Assembly: GCA_028583415.1 (NCBI GenBank)
Contig: CM053267.1
Location: 29,250,902 to 29,314,901 of the forward strand
DNA: 64,000 nt
Direction of reading: 5' to 3'
Source of the DNA: Protea cynaroides
Taxonomy: Eukaryota; Streptophyta; Magnoliopsida; Proteales; Proteaceae
Shown in pieces: positions 45,002 to 55,618 of the stretch (position 1 is the first letter of the stretch; the number at the start of each line of letters is the position of its first letter). The notes below the pieces were generated by a model. It saw only the letters and a list, made by a program, of their open reading frames with translations, was not told the DNA's origin and did not search any database. The position numbers were made by a program, and so were the translations under genes.

Positions 45002-45356
45002 AATGATACGTTTGGCTTCACTTTAATTACAAACTCCAGTATGTATTATCTCTTATTTCAGTAATGCCAAACCACAATTTAGATCTCAGTAATTTTGGTC
45101 CATGTTGGCTTTGTTTCAGTTATTTTGGCCCATGCTTATTAAAGCTGAAAAGGATTGAGTTTAATTTAAAAGGTTTATTGTTCCTTTAGGTTCCCGTTTG
45201 TTTTAATATAAAATTTTACACATAATATTTTACATGTAAATTTTTTTCAATGTTTAATTCAAAAAGATAAAACACAATGATCTCTTGAGGGGGAAGAAAA
45301 ATAAACTTTGTCTTTCTTTTACTTATTGAAAACAAACTTTGAAAAAAAAAATATAC
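45002..45356. other. Intergenic sequence
   Basis: AT-rich, with no coding frame or repeat that I can define, up to the TSD of the CACTA element. Confidence 0.4.
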
Positions 45357-45373
45357 ATACACTACAACAAAAT

Positions 45374-45600
45374 GGGTTTTTTGTGACGGAATTTCACGGC
45401 GGTACATTTTTACCGTCGCAAAAGATAGTCATTAACGACGGATAAAACAGAGCGTCGTATATAATTTATCTAATATGACGGTAGTTGAATACCGTAGTTT
45501 TTAATAGGTTTTATACGACGGAATTTGTATTCCGTCGTTTACATCTAGTATTTTAGACGGGGTATTAGAATTCCGTCGTATAGCTGTGTATTCCCGTACG
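45374..45600. repeat. Left subterminal ACGACGG/CCGTCGT array
   Basis: About ten ACGACGG-like words in alternating orientation, several as small palindromes such as ACGACGGAATTTGTATTCCGTCGT (24 bp, arms separated by a few A/T). In studied CACTA elements such repeats bind TnpA; function here is inferred. Confidence 0.85.
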
Positions 45601-45739
45601 TATAAAATCATATATATTTTTAATTTTTAATAAAAATCCTTATTTTCGCAATTTCTATAATTCCCTCCTTCTCTTCCCGCGAACAGAACAGAGTATACTC
45701 ATAACTGCCCACGATTTCATCTTTGTGCTCCCTCCTGCA

Positions 45740-46570
45740 AACCCTAAATCGAATTGAAGCTCATCGTTTGGAAGAAGCTCTACTACCATTGTTCCCGTCG
45801 TCCGCCGCTGCAGTATCTCCGTCGATCATCCCCTATGCCTTCTCCTCCAATGGTAATATCTTGTTTAGATTTTCCCCTTTTCTGATCCCTAGTCTAGCAC
45901 CGCCTCTACTTCATTCCTCTTCCTGCAAACCGACCATAGAGTAGATAAAGCTTTGGAATCAGGCAATTGGTCGGACTTTGGTGATGAAAAACTGAAGGAG
46001 GAACCGTCTGCAAGATCATTATCTCTTTTGGTTAACCGTCTGCAAGCTCTAACGTACCCTAATCGCGCAGGCAATTACTCTTGGGTTAAATTTTGGCTTT
46101 ACCTGTAAGTATTTGATCGTTTTTCTTTCTATTCCTTTTATATTTCTGCTAGGTTATGGAATCCTCTCTTTCTTAGTTGCTCGTCTGTATTGTCATGAAA
46201 GGGTTCGTTTTGAGTGTCTATTGAAGTCAGAAACATATAAACGATCCTGCCATTGTCTTTTTTTAGTTTAATTTAATACCCTACGGATTTCGATGAATTG
46301 TGTTCAAATAATGGATCTTCTCTTTGTTTTCCATTTGACTGTTACTGTTTCTTTTTATTAAAATTTTATACGGGTTCATCGATCACTGCCTCACTGCTGG
46401 CTCTAGGATTGATGAATTGAAGCTCATCGTCGATGGCCATTGTTCCTGTCGTCTGCCACGTCTGCGGTGTCTCCATCGATCGATTATCCCCTTCATTTAT
46501 CCCCTTTGTTTTGCCCTTAACCGATCCCTAGTGAGGCACCGCCTCTACTTCATTCCCCTTCCTTCCTCAA
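45740..46570 (+). repeat. Imperfect internal duplication in the CACTA 5' region
   Basis: 45750-45930 and 46412-46570 share GAATTGAAGCTCATCGT, CCATTGTTCC-GTCGTC, GGTGTCTCC-TCGATC and GCACCGCCTCTACTTCATTCC in order. The repeats may be alternative leader exons of the TnpA-like gene or a segmental duplication. ORFs in this region are short and unrecognised. Confidence 0.7.
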
Positions 46571-47903
46571 CCCTGGTGTTGGAGACCAACATCTTGAATT
46601 CTTACATATCTGGAAATGATTTCTCCACTAATGGAAATGGGGAGGAAACTGTATAGAGCCTATAGAAGGAAATGAAATGTTACTGGATTTATTCATTTTT
46701 GAGTGTCTTTCCCCCTTCATTATTTTTTATTTTTACAGGGGGGCATTGATGGGGCGTGAGTAACAAGTTCATTGTGCCATTCATATGTAATTTAAGAAAG
46801 GATGACAATTAAAACTATAGTTGAATTTTCCATTAGATTCACTCTGAACTTGTCAATTTAAATTACTAGCTGTTACTGGTATTACTTTCATTATATTTCT
46901 GAGCAGGTTTGCTTAGAGATTCTATGGTCTCTCTCATTTTCTGCTTCACAAAACATTTCTGGTCTACTTGTGCCTTTTGGGCATACAGATCTAAAAGTGA
47001 AGCTTTAATTGACCATCTAAACTAATTGGATATTAAATTTATTTCAATTTAATCTAGTGCAAATTTGACCCCTTCAGATTATGTCTTGTTTCAACAATTT
47101 GAAGATGGGATTATCCTCTAATTGTCTGACTAGGTGCTTTCTTTATAAAATTGAATCTGAATACTTTGGCAACCATATGATTTTATACAAGATATCATGC
47201 TCTGAATACTTTAACATTCTGGCCTTCAGTACTCCCCCCTGCCATATATTATTGTGCAAAGTTGATCCTGCACATTGTTATACATTATTCTTTTGGGTGT
47301 TTACTGTAATCCAATATGGTTTATTTGGTCTATTCTTACAGGTGAAGATTTCTAATTTGTATGAGGAATCAGATTTAATAACTTAAAAACATAAAACTGA
47401 TTTTGTAACTTAAAAACATAAAACTGATTTTGTAGTTCCAGAATTTAAGAAACCTAGTTGCAGTAGGATTTTAGGTTTCATTTGAAAAATATCAGATTTT
47501 TAAATAAAAACTGTATGTAGAACTTCAAACAGAAATACTTTTAAATAAAAACTGTAAGTAGCTTCAAACAGAAATATTGCCTAGTTCTTGGACACTGCAC
47601 TTTGTTTTGACAAAAAAGGACCTTAGAGGGGCAAGATATGGATTAAGGTTAGTGGTATTCTCCTTCATACGTGGTTGCATGTGGACTTTGTGGCAATAGG
47701 CAATGTCTATAGATCCTTCATCAAAATAGATATGGTTAGTCAGGGCTGGTTCAGTCTGGTTGGTTTGTTCGGGTCAAATAAGGTTTGAGGTGACCTGGGT
47801 TTTTTTTTATTTGATTTGGTTTGGTCTGGTATGGTAAAGAATTATTATTTATTATTTAAAAAAAAAAGTTGAGACTCATTGTTTATACTTCTTTATTATG
47901 TAG
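46571..47903 (+). other. CACTA interior between leader repeats and TnpA exons
   Basis: AT-rich text with short ORFs (47081-47386, 101 codons, no family features). Contains a duplicated ACTTAAAAACATAAAACTGATTTTGTA word at about 47382-47435 and another repeated word AAATACTTTTAAATAAAAACTGTA-GTAG at 47500-47575. Probably intron-like. Confidence 0.4.
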
Positions 47904-48930
47904 GAAAAATTTGAACATAGAAGATGGAAGTAAGAAATTTATTCTCAAGGAGCTCAATTCAAGTTGGAAAGACTTCAAGCATCACCTGAAGAAGGAAGTA
48001 TATTATAAATACTCTACAGATGAAGAAAGGAGAGCTCATTTAGATAAGCGTGTAGATATTGACCAATGGAATTACCTCCTAAGGGAGTGGAATAAGGAAG
48101 AGTCTAAGGTATACTATTCCTACTCATTTTTAATATAAGATATCAAAATATGCAAAATAAAACATTCATTACTTAGCTGAGATCTTCTCTCTTGGTAGGC
48201 TTTAGCGCAGCAAGCAATAAGAATAACGTAAAAGAGCAACATATGACAAAAACAACCGGAAAGACTCCTTATGCTTGTGTAAGGGAGGCCGAGGTAATAT
48301 ACACCATAATTTAAAAAAAATCTTTATTGTTATCTATACTTTTAAATTTATTTCTTTATGCTAATTTGTGAATTATTTAATCAGCGTTCAAAGCATCCAG
48401 AAGGGTTGTATCCCTCCCGTTATGATCTGTTCAAAGTAACACATACTAGGAAGGATGGTAGTGCTTGACCCAACATCGAAAAAGAAGATGGTACGTTAGT
48501 CAAAAAATTTCATGATGATGCCTTCAATTTAATTATGATAACATTTTGAAATCCATCAATATCAATCGCAAATCGAGATGGAGAATACTCTCAATGCTAA
48601 ACCCGAAGAGGAACAAAATGACAACTCAGTAAAGGAAGCTATTTTCTCATCCGTTGTTGGAGAAGATAACCATGGTCGAATGCGGATGTTCAGCTTTTGG
48701 TCATACTCCTAAAGATACACATGGAAAAGCGGCAATGCGGGCTGCAAAATTGGCTCAGGATAATGATCAATTATGTGAAAAAATCAGACATTTGGAGAAT
48801 GAATTGACTCAACAGAAACAAACAATGGAAGAGAGGTTGGCTCAGATGGAGTCTCAAATGGCATCCCAAATATCTTCTTTCTCATCCCAAGTGTCTATGT
48901 TGACTCAACTAATGCATGAACGATAAAATC
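47904..48930 (+). pseudogene. TnpA-like CACTA protein (Transposase_24 family), decayed
   Basis: Exon-like blocks: 47904-48108 (LNSSWKDFKHHLKKEVYYKY, DQWNYLLREWNKEESK, then GTATAC donor), 48199-48293 (NKNNVKEQHMTKTTGKTPYA), 48385-48490 (RSKHPEGLYPSRYDLFKVTH, TRKDGS, then an in-frame stop), and 48560-48926 (EAIFSSVVGEDNHGRMRM and, in another frame, a coiled coil from KLAQDNDQLCEKIRHLENEL to LTQLMHER). The order matches plant Ptta/En/Spm Transposase_24 proteins, the second ORF of CACTA elements, which bind subterminal repeats. Frame changes and a stop make it non-functional as read. Confidence 0.8.
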
Positions 48931-49397
48931 AATAAGCAAGGAGGCAAGTTTATTTAATTTCTCTTGAATTCTCTATCATTTTTGTAATACTAATTTTGAA
49001 TCCCCCCTCCTTTGCAGGGGATGCCTTTGATCGCTATTGAGAGGATTGATCGATGTGATGCAGATAATTAGAGCACTTGTAGTGGATTCCATCTAGGGAT
49101 TTTTTTTGTAATTACTTCTTTTAGTTATTTATTAGGTAGCTGTCATAACCTATTAACTGGTTGTGGGTAATTAACTAGCTAGGGTATATAATTATTTCTA
49201 TCAAAATAAAGCTTGTAATTTCTCTCAAATAGTCAGTCAATGAAATTTAGGATTTTTTTATATTTGATAACTGGTTTTGAGATCTGTCACTCTTTTCCTC
49301 TCATATATCTGTCTCCTTTTATCCTTCATCTTCTTTCTCATTTTCTTTCTTAACCTGTGATATATTGCCTTCCACCCTCTTTTGTTGACTGATGTAG
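48931..49397 (+). other. Downstream of the TnpA-like gene
   Basis: Contains AATAAAGC (49205-49212) and GTCAATGAAATTTAGG, compatible with the 3' end of the TnpA-like transcript. No ORF. Placement inferred. Confidence 0.4.
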
Positions 49398-50327
49398 GTA
49401 TTGAAGAAGATCTGCGCCAAGTTTATCTGTAACAGGTAAGTCGTTAATTTTTATATTATGTTATTTTTGAAGTAGGAACCTATTAATCTTCTACCTTAGA
49501 TTGTTCTCAAATTGTTAAAATGTAGTCTTCATATTAATTGATTGGAAAGTCATTGAATGGATGGCTTTTTCTTCAGCCTTCAGGTCATGGCTCACAACCA
49601 AGTAATCAACTAAGAATGATAATTTTTGAACTAAGAATGATAATTTTTTTACTTTAAACTTCTCACAAAACCCTACCTGTTACCCAAAGATTCTACACGG
49701 TGACTATAATCCATATAATACCCCATATCATTTTTCTTATAAAGCAATGTAACAATCATAATTTTATGATCTGTTCCCGGGAAACTTTGGCAGTCCTGAA
49801 AGACTGGCAACCTTTTCTCCTCGGTTGTTTCTGTTCATGTGTAACTACCAACTAGGAGTCATTTAGTTCTCTTTTTCTTTTCTTTCCTTTTTTCTTTTGA
49901 TATACACTTTGTTCTTATGTTTTCTGTTCAGAGTCCACATTAATGTCCATGATATTTATGTGAATCTTTGGCAGCACCATATCTATGAATCTGAAGAACT
50001 TGGTGGCACTACATATGCTGAATGAGATGACTTTTTCTTCTTTCCTTTTTGCTCTCATGCATATCTGCAGTCTATTTCTTCCCATTGTGATTTGTTGCTG
50101 ATTCTACTATTATATTGTACATTGTGCATTAATACTAAACATTTCCATCATAAATTTCCCTTATTCTTTTTCCATTCTTCAGTGAGAAGTATCAAAGTCA
50201 GCATCAGCATATGGTCAGTTATGATGGAATAACGGTTCCACACATAGCGGATGATGTGCCTTCTGAAACTCTTCATAGAGCATCTAAATCAGGCATATTA
50301 ACAGATAGTTTACTCCTTTACAATTGA
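49398..50327 (+). pseudogene. Two-exon fragment of unrecognised origin inside the CACTA element
   Basis: 49398-49435 (VLKKICAKFICN) is flanked by TAG and GTAAGT. 50183-50327 (EKYQSQHQHMVSYDGITVPH, then IADDVPSETLHRAS and a TGA) follows a TTCTTCAG acceptor. Joining them keeps one frame to the stop. I do not recognise the family. The intron of 747 bp implies that genomic DNA, not cDNA, was captured. Confidence 0.4.
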
Positions 50328-50453
50328 TCTACATGTTTGGTTTAATTGTCCAACTTTTGGTGTCTTTGTAATCTTACTACAAGTGAATTATTGATCTGTA
50401 GAAAAGTTAGTTCCTGCTTTTCTTCCTCTGGCTGGAGTTGTTTATTGTAGCAG

Positions 50454-50544
50454 TGAGTGATGACCTCGATGAAAAGCGAGGGCACGAGTGGTGCAAACAA
50501 AGGGGACGTTCAAGGTGACACCTGAGAATGTTGACTTAGAAAAG
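50454..50544 (+). pseudogene. STE20/BLUS1-type kinase exon fragment
   Basis: Flanked by TTGTAGCAG and a GTGATA donor-like end. One frame gives SDDLDEK, the next frame gives RARVVQTKGTFKVTPENVDL; together they resemble the region after the kinase domain in plant STE20-like kinases (blue-light signalling BLUS1 relatives), where VVQ-x-x-G-x-F-x-V-T-x-E-N-V-D is conserved. A one-base shift separates the two. Recognition is from motif memory, so moderate confidence. Confidence 0.5.
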
Positions 50545-50814
50545 GTGATATAAAATTATGTGGTTACCCATTACTTGTATCCATGTAGAGATGCCATATT
50601 GCAACAATTTTTTTAATCTGTCTTCACCTTTTCTCTTTCTCTGGTTCTATAATTCCTTTGGTGAATTTTTGGTAGTTCTGGGTGTCATGGGCACCTTGGT
50701 GCATGGATCGGCTGTTCCAATACATTGGTACAAAGAATTTTTCCCTTGTAATCAACATCTTCTAACATCTCATTTATTCCTGAAACAAATCTTTGACAAT
50801 GTGTTTGCTCTTTC

Positions 50815-50899
50815 AGGTTATGATACAAAAAAATCAGGGAAAAGGAATGCAACATATGACTGTGTCTTGTGCGGCAAAGTTACAGAAATGCTGAGGTAA
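50815..50899 (+). pseudogene. Unrecognised exon-like fragment
   Basis: Exon-like 50819-50894 between CTCTTTCAG and GGTAATAAG. Two frames are possible, one giving KKSGKRNATYDCVLCGKVTE with a C-x-x-C pair. No family named. Confidence 0.3.
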
Positions 50900-50989
50900 T
50901 AAGCTCCTCCTTACACCACTAGAAGATTTTATGATATAATGAAGTTTTTAGCCTGCAAATCTGTGCTGAGTTCTCAATTTTGAGATTTA

Positions 50990-51535
50990 AACTTTGTCTA
51001 TATTCATCATGCACAAACAGAGTTAGCACAGATTTCTTGAGATGACCCTTCACATTTGGGGCAGCTGCAACTATTACCAAAAAGCTCTCTGCATAGCTTT
51101 TCCACCTTAGAATCCTCACTACCTGAGCAGTGTTCAAAACCATTGTTGCCCTTAGAACTAACAGGACAACCTGCATTTTGGATGCAATCATTCTCAGATG
51201 CCTGAAAAATATGAATTTGTTGGAATAGCCTGAAAAATCTAGGTTAGGCCTAGGGAAACCATGGTTCCCACTCACATCAAATGGCTCAATGTTACTGTCA
51301 AGTTTCAGATCATTTTCATCTCTAGGTATCAACAAACCATGTTTCCTAGCCACATCATATGGCTCAATGCCACTGTCCATGTTAAGATTATTTTCTTCTC
51401 TATAGGTTTTCAAAAATCTGGAATCCCAATTGGATATCTTAAAATGTTTATTGATTTTAGTTCTTGTCACTAGAATTGGAGTTCGCAAGTCTTTCAGAAT
51501 TCTTGGCTTAAACAACCATAGAAGCCGGTCAACCT
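50990..51535 (-). pseudogene. Unrecognised minus-strand gene fragment with a two-unit internal repeat
   Basis: The minus-strand ORF begins after a TTGTAG acceptor at about 51535: RLLWLFKPRILKDLRTPILV, then two similar units (NNLNMDSGIEPYDVARKHGL and NDLKLDSNIEPFDVSGNHGF). A second block after a TTTTTCAG acceptor near 51201 reads KVEKLCRELFGNSCSCPKCE and ends at a stop near 51005. Cys-rich end and repeats are visible, but I cannot name the family. It is likely captured host sequence because it has intron borders and reads opposite to TnpA. Confidence 0.4.
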
Positions 51536-52452
51536 ACAAGTACAGGAAAGGAGAAAAGGAAAAACAAAAAGAAGAAAAAAAAAACTGGATAAATGATACA
51601 TAAAAAAATCTGAACAGTCTATATCTTATAACTGGAGCTTCAAGAATAATATAGTTCTTATTTGTATGTAAAGGAAGTAATAATAAGCTCATTGTCATGA
51701 AAATAATTTAAGTGGTGAATTAAACAATTAATAGTCAGAGTCTCAGAGATAAATGATACATAAAAAATTGATTTGAGTAATACTGATGGCACATGATTAT
51801 GTGAATTGGAGGCTGCATTTCGGGAAAATGAAGTACCTTGTTACAGAGCTCGGGGGTAATTAAGCAAGTGCTGTGTTCTGGTTATTTACATATTGAACTC
51901 ATAAGCACTAGATGTTGAGCAATCTTTCTGGTTGAGTAATGGAAACAAGGTCCATGACTTGCCTTGAGCCACAAAACGTCAACCTAATTGAGCTACACCC
52001 TGTACCTCAGTCAGGACCAGGCTGTGTAAGTATTATCTGATTTTGAGAATCCCCAGTTGATGAATGGCTGCAACACTAATTTTAACAAGAAGGGTTGATT
52101 CCAGATGAATCTCTGCTGCTATTGTTCAGCATGTCTCAACAATTAAATAATGCAACAAATGCACTTCACCCTAAGTTGGTTAATCAGTTGAAGATGGGAA
52201 AAAATAGAAGAGGAAGAGGCCTATTCTCTGATTCTCTAATGCTTGGATAAGGACAAACAGCTAACTCATTAAAAGGGTGCATCACTGAAGAATAAAGATG
52301 ATAGGAGGAAGATGGAATTACATGGTATTAGTTTCCTTTCATATTTGCTTTGTCTAATATTACAAAATGTATTTATTTGGCACTCCATATTCATGCTAAA
52401 TTCCAAGAACATTATCCATTCTGTCGAACAGTTATCTAGTTTGTTGAATCAT
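51536..52452. other. CACTA interior, no gene recognised
   Basis: A-rich stretch at 51545-51600 and intron-like AT-rich sequence. No frame with recognisable family content. Confidence 0.4.
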
Positions 52453-52710
52453 GGCAGATCAGCCGCATCTAACACAGGAAAACAAGCAGGATCTTTGTGA
52501 ATGAGATCGCTCATCACAGTTGCTGCAAGTGAGAACACTCCACCACCAAAATCCTTTGCTTTTCTGAAAATAATGCATAAGCAGTAGTGTATTATCTACA
52601 TCATTTGAAGTACTTGCGATGACTTCTTTGCCTTTCTTACTGCATTGAGAGTCTTCACCATGTTTCTTTGAACCCTTTTCTACATGCACACACCAGGAAG
52701 GATGGAACTC
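52453..52710 (-). pseudogene. UPL1/UPL2-type HECT ubiquitin ligase fragment
   Basis: On the minus strand, after a TCTACAG acceptor (52711-52717), the frame gives VEKGSKKHGEDSQ, KGKEVIASTSNDVDNT. After 52563 the next frame gives AKDFGGG and VFSLAATVMSDLIHKDP then FPVLDAADLP and a stop. Both blocks match the N-terminal (DUF908/DUF913) region of the giant plant UPL1/UPL2 E3 ligases, but the residues that normally lie between them are missing. So this is a rearranged captured piece of a gene whose full product exceeds 3,500 aa. No HECT domain is present and it cannot be functional as a ligase. Confidence 0.65.
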
Positions 52711-53496
52711 CTGTAGACATGAATTCAAAAGAAAACATGGTATGGTCATACATAATATATCTGCAAATGATCTTTCACTCTTACCTTTGCTAGATTAATG
52801 GTGGAAATCATTTGTTGTTCTATACTTCAATTTATGTTTATTGTTTTGAAATCTTCTTTTAATATGACTTGCAAGAAGAGATGTCAAAAGAACTCAATAA
52901 ATTACTTGAAGAAACTAAAAGGTATAATACAGATCATGAGAATATCTTCACAAATGATAAGTGGTTTTGTAGTTCTCTTCAATTAGAAATGCATTTGCAA
53001 TTTGACTTTTTTTACCCAAATTCACTTTTTATAAAAATATTATTTTTGTTCCTATACTAGATGGATGTGTAATGTAGTATTGAATGTAATGTAGTGATGA
53101 GTGAAAGTAATGCTGTAACTTGACATTTGAATACACATTGAGAGAAACTCTTGAGCTGGATGTGTCTATTTTTGACAGGAAGAACACCAAGTTATCAACT
53201 TTAATCAAGTATGGTCGCTAGTGTTTACTGCCGGTGAGGTCAGAGGCGTTAATAAAGGTGTGGGCGGATGCAGTGGAAATTCAGTTATCAAACTGAGTCA
53301 TGGTGCAATAGTGCAATAGTATGGATAGATTCAATCACAGGAAATTTTACAGTGGTGTCGGTGTGGGACAAACTGAGTCACTGAGACATCATGGAGATAT
53401 ACCGGTATGGGCAGGTGACATGAAGGACAAAGCAATGCACCCAAGGACAAGAAAGAGAAGAAAGAGGGGAGTTGCAGCAATCCGGTAGTTGTGGCT
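52711..53496. other. CACTA interior with short unassigned ORFs
   Basis: 52869-52960 reads LQEEMSKELNKLLEETKRY, a coiled-coil-like stretch without family assignment. 53180-53400 has no long frame. Nothing else supported. Confidence 0.35.
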
Positions 53497-53575
53497 TCCA
53501 TCCTTTTGTTTAGCTGTAAACTTCCATCCTTTTTGTTTAGCTGTAAACTTCCATCCTTTTTGTTTCTTCATCTTA
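53497..53575 (+). repeat. 27-bp tandem repeat, about 2.7 units
   Basis: CTTCCATCCTTTTTGTTTAG followed by CTGTAAA repeats with a 27-bp period; the first unit lacks one T. On the minus strand it gives the repeated KQKGWKFTA peptide. Confidence 0.85.
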
Positions 53576-53649
53576 TTTTCAGCATGAATTTTAATCAACA
53601 GCTGCTCATGACTTCTTTCTAATTCAAATGCAATTTGGACTCTACACAG

Positions 53650-53761
53650 GCAGAATTCAGCTTTTGATGAATATAGTTGGAAGAGCATCTCTCCATCAGC
53701 AAAGCAATTGATTTCCAGCCTTTTGGCTGTTGATCCTTGTAGGAGACCAACAGCTCAAGAG
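53650..53761 (+). pseudogene. Protein kinase fragment, C-terminal lobe (subdomain XI)
   Basis: Exon-like, preceded by CTACACAG and followed by GTAATG. Reads FDEYSWKSISPSAKQLISSL then LAVDPCRRPTAQE. The pattern W-x-x-I-S-x-x-A-K-x-L-I-x-x-L-L-x-x-D-P-x-x-R-P-T-A is kinase subdomains X-XI, closest to CAMK/CDPK-like kinases. The ATP-binding and catalytic parts are absent, so it is a single captured exon with intron edges. Confidence 0.75.
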
Positions 53762-53814
53762 GTAATGTAAGCATATTTCATGAAGGTTTCGTATCTGAAC
53801 TTCAACTCTTCATT

Positions 53815-53833
53815 TTTTTTTTTTTTTTTTTTA
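53815..53833 (+). repeat. Poly-T run
   Basis: Nineteen or so T between the kinase and ligase fragments. It could be the poly-A tail of something inserted in minus orientation, but no body is recognised. Confidence 0.5.
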
Positions 53834-53867
53834 TTTCAAATTCTGAATACTGTTTATGGTTGGGTTT

Positions 53868-53962
53868 ACTGGCTCTGTAAGGGAGGAGAACGACAGAACC
53901 AGAGGGAGAAAGGCCATAGACATGAAATAATGGAAGAGCAGCTAAATACACATTCTCTGAAG
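53868..53962 (-). pseudogene. 4-coumarate:CoA ligase-like (acyl-activating enzyme) fragment
   Basis: On the minus strand, after a TTACCCAG acceptor at about 53963-53970: SENVYLAALPLFHVYGLS, then diverging sequence. This matches the conserved block of plant 4CL-like AMP-binding enzymes (D-V-Y-L-x-x-L-P-x-F-H-x-Y-G-L-S). Only this block is present; the AMP-binding box is not. It lies about 100 bp from the kinase fragment and on the opposite strand, so the two come from different donor genes. Confidence 0.65.
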
Positions 53963-53999
53963 CTGGGTAATTATACTTGTTCTGCATTATTCAACTGTT

Positions 54000-55262
54000 T
54001 CTGTATCTCAGGGAGACAACTGAGATGATTTATTGCAGTAAAAAATAGCACCAATGGACAAGATACACAAATATATAGTGGGAAAGTAATTGTTAATAGG
54101 TAATATTATTGAAATCCCATTTTTTCTTTTAGAAATCCCAATTTCGTGAGGCCACAAGCCATGGATTTTACAATCTGAGGTAGTTATGAGTAAGGAATTG
54201 TGAACCTAGATGAGGAATCAGTAAGGGCTGAAACCCCATTGTGTTTGTGTGAGAAGATCAAGGAAACTACATCAAGATATGGGTATGTGGGTAAATGAAT
54301 TGGCTTTTGCTTGCTGCTATAGATTCTTGTTTCTGAATTGAACCAAACACAGGTAGATTCCTGTTTCTGGATTTTAGCAATACTGAAATTCCCTGTATGA
54401 CAAATTGTCAAATGCTGCCTTATTATTGTTGAATCATATTTCACTCCAATGATCATTGTTGAGTTGGTAACTCATATGCTAGGTATATATTGCTCATTAG
54501 ATGATAAAATTCAGCTCTAAACCCTAAATGCAGGATGTTAATGCTGCTGTCCTCTTTCCAAACTTGCTAATTATTAGATAACCTAGCTTATTACCTAGCT
54601 TAGATGTAAGTAAAGGAGTCCTAAATCCTAGGCTGTCCTATCTCACATACACACACACATGCCAGTGATGCCACACAAAGACCATCCCTCATTTTCCCAG
54701 CATCGGGTCCTAGATAAACCTATGGAAAATTTACTCTATTAGCTGCTGAAATTATAAGGTAATAGAGCTTAGGGGAATGTAAACATGAGTGAGCTTAGGG
54801 ACTCATCATTGATCGTCCATCTAGGCTGAAAAATAAGTTTCAGCAAGCAGGTCATGAAGTAGTTCTTTATGGCTTAAGTTGGATTTATGAGAATAACAAA
54901 ACAGTGCTGAAAAAAAATCTCAAGGAGACTCAGTGAAAAGCTGTTAATAAACCTGTAAATCTGTATTCATGAGTAGATTAACTGGAAACTGACAAAACAT
55001 AAGTTCCCACATTGATCACCAGGCCCACCATTCATACAAGGGAGCTTGTAGCGTGCTTTGGGTTTCTACTGTTAAACAGATCATGTAAAAATAATTATTC
55101 AAATTTTAAGAACTATTAATTAATGGCAATATGTTGATCATGATTGTTAAAGTTCATATGTTCTTTTTGGTGTGGAACATGGTACAGGGAATGTATGTAA
55201 ATGTCGATTATAAGTGAAAAAACTTCCAAATCAATTTTATGTATTTTTATATTAAAAAAAAA
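54000..55262. other. CACTA interior, right part
   Basis: No coding frame with family content. The minus ORF at 54184-54456 is unrecognised. A CACACACA run is at 54647-54658. AT-rich up to the subterminal array. Confidence 0.4.
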
Positions 55263-55267
55263 AACAT

Positions 55268-55600
55268 TTAACGACGGTTATAATAAACCGTCGTTAAAAT
55301 TAAAATAACAATGTAATTTACGGAAGCAAATACGTTTTATTACGACGGAATTTATCCGTCATATATACTTATATACGACGGAAAATAAATTCCGTCTTAT
55401 ATATTCTATCTTTTACGACGGTTTTAAAATACCGTCGTTAATATGCTTTTCCAGACGCCACCCAATTCCCGTCGTTAACATTTACGACGGCTACATATAC
55501 GACGGTAATGCCATTATATACGACGGGTTTTAACCGTCGCAAAATGTTATTTGTGACGGGAAAAACCTTTTACAACGGAAAAAAACCGTCATAAAAAGTA
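55268..55600. repeat. Right subterminal ACGACGG/CCGTCGT array
   Basis: About fifteen ACGACGG or CCGTCGT-like words in about 330 bp, many as facing pairs (for example AACGACGGTTATAATAAACC followed by GTCGTT). Denser and longer than the left array. Likely TnpA-binding region by analogy with En/Spm. Confidence 0.88.
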
Positions 55601-55618
55601 AAAATTGTTGTAGTGATA

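Larger units (their letters stand above)
45357..55618. mobile_element. CACTA (En/Spm) DNA transposon, 10256 bp, with captured host fragments
   Basis: The element is 45360-55615. It starts CACTACAACAAAATGGG and ends TTGTTGTAGTG, inverted ends of the CACTACAA type, with the 3-bp TSD ATA at 45357-45359 and 55616-55618. Both subterminal regions are packed with ACGACGG/CCGTCGT units. The left half contains a decayed TnpA-like (Transposase_24) gene; no TNPD-type transposase (Transposase_21) is recognisable. The right half holds several fragments similar to host genes in both orientations. It is probably non-autonomous and mobilised in trans, if at all. Confidence 0.93.

Noticed and set aside
53389..53688. 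Minus ORF with a hydrophobic C-terminal segment (FLLFLVLGCIALSFM)
   Set aside because: It overlaps the plus-strand kinase exon and a 27-bp tandem repeat; the hydrophobic stretch alone does not identify a protein.
45357..55618. CRISPR-like reading of the regularly spaced ACGACGG motifs
   Set aside because: Units are palindromic subterminal repeats of a CACTA transposon in a plant genome; spacing is irregular and ends and TSD are those of En/Spm.
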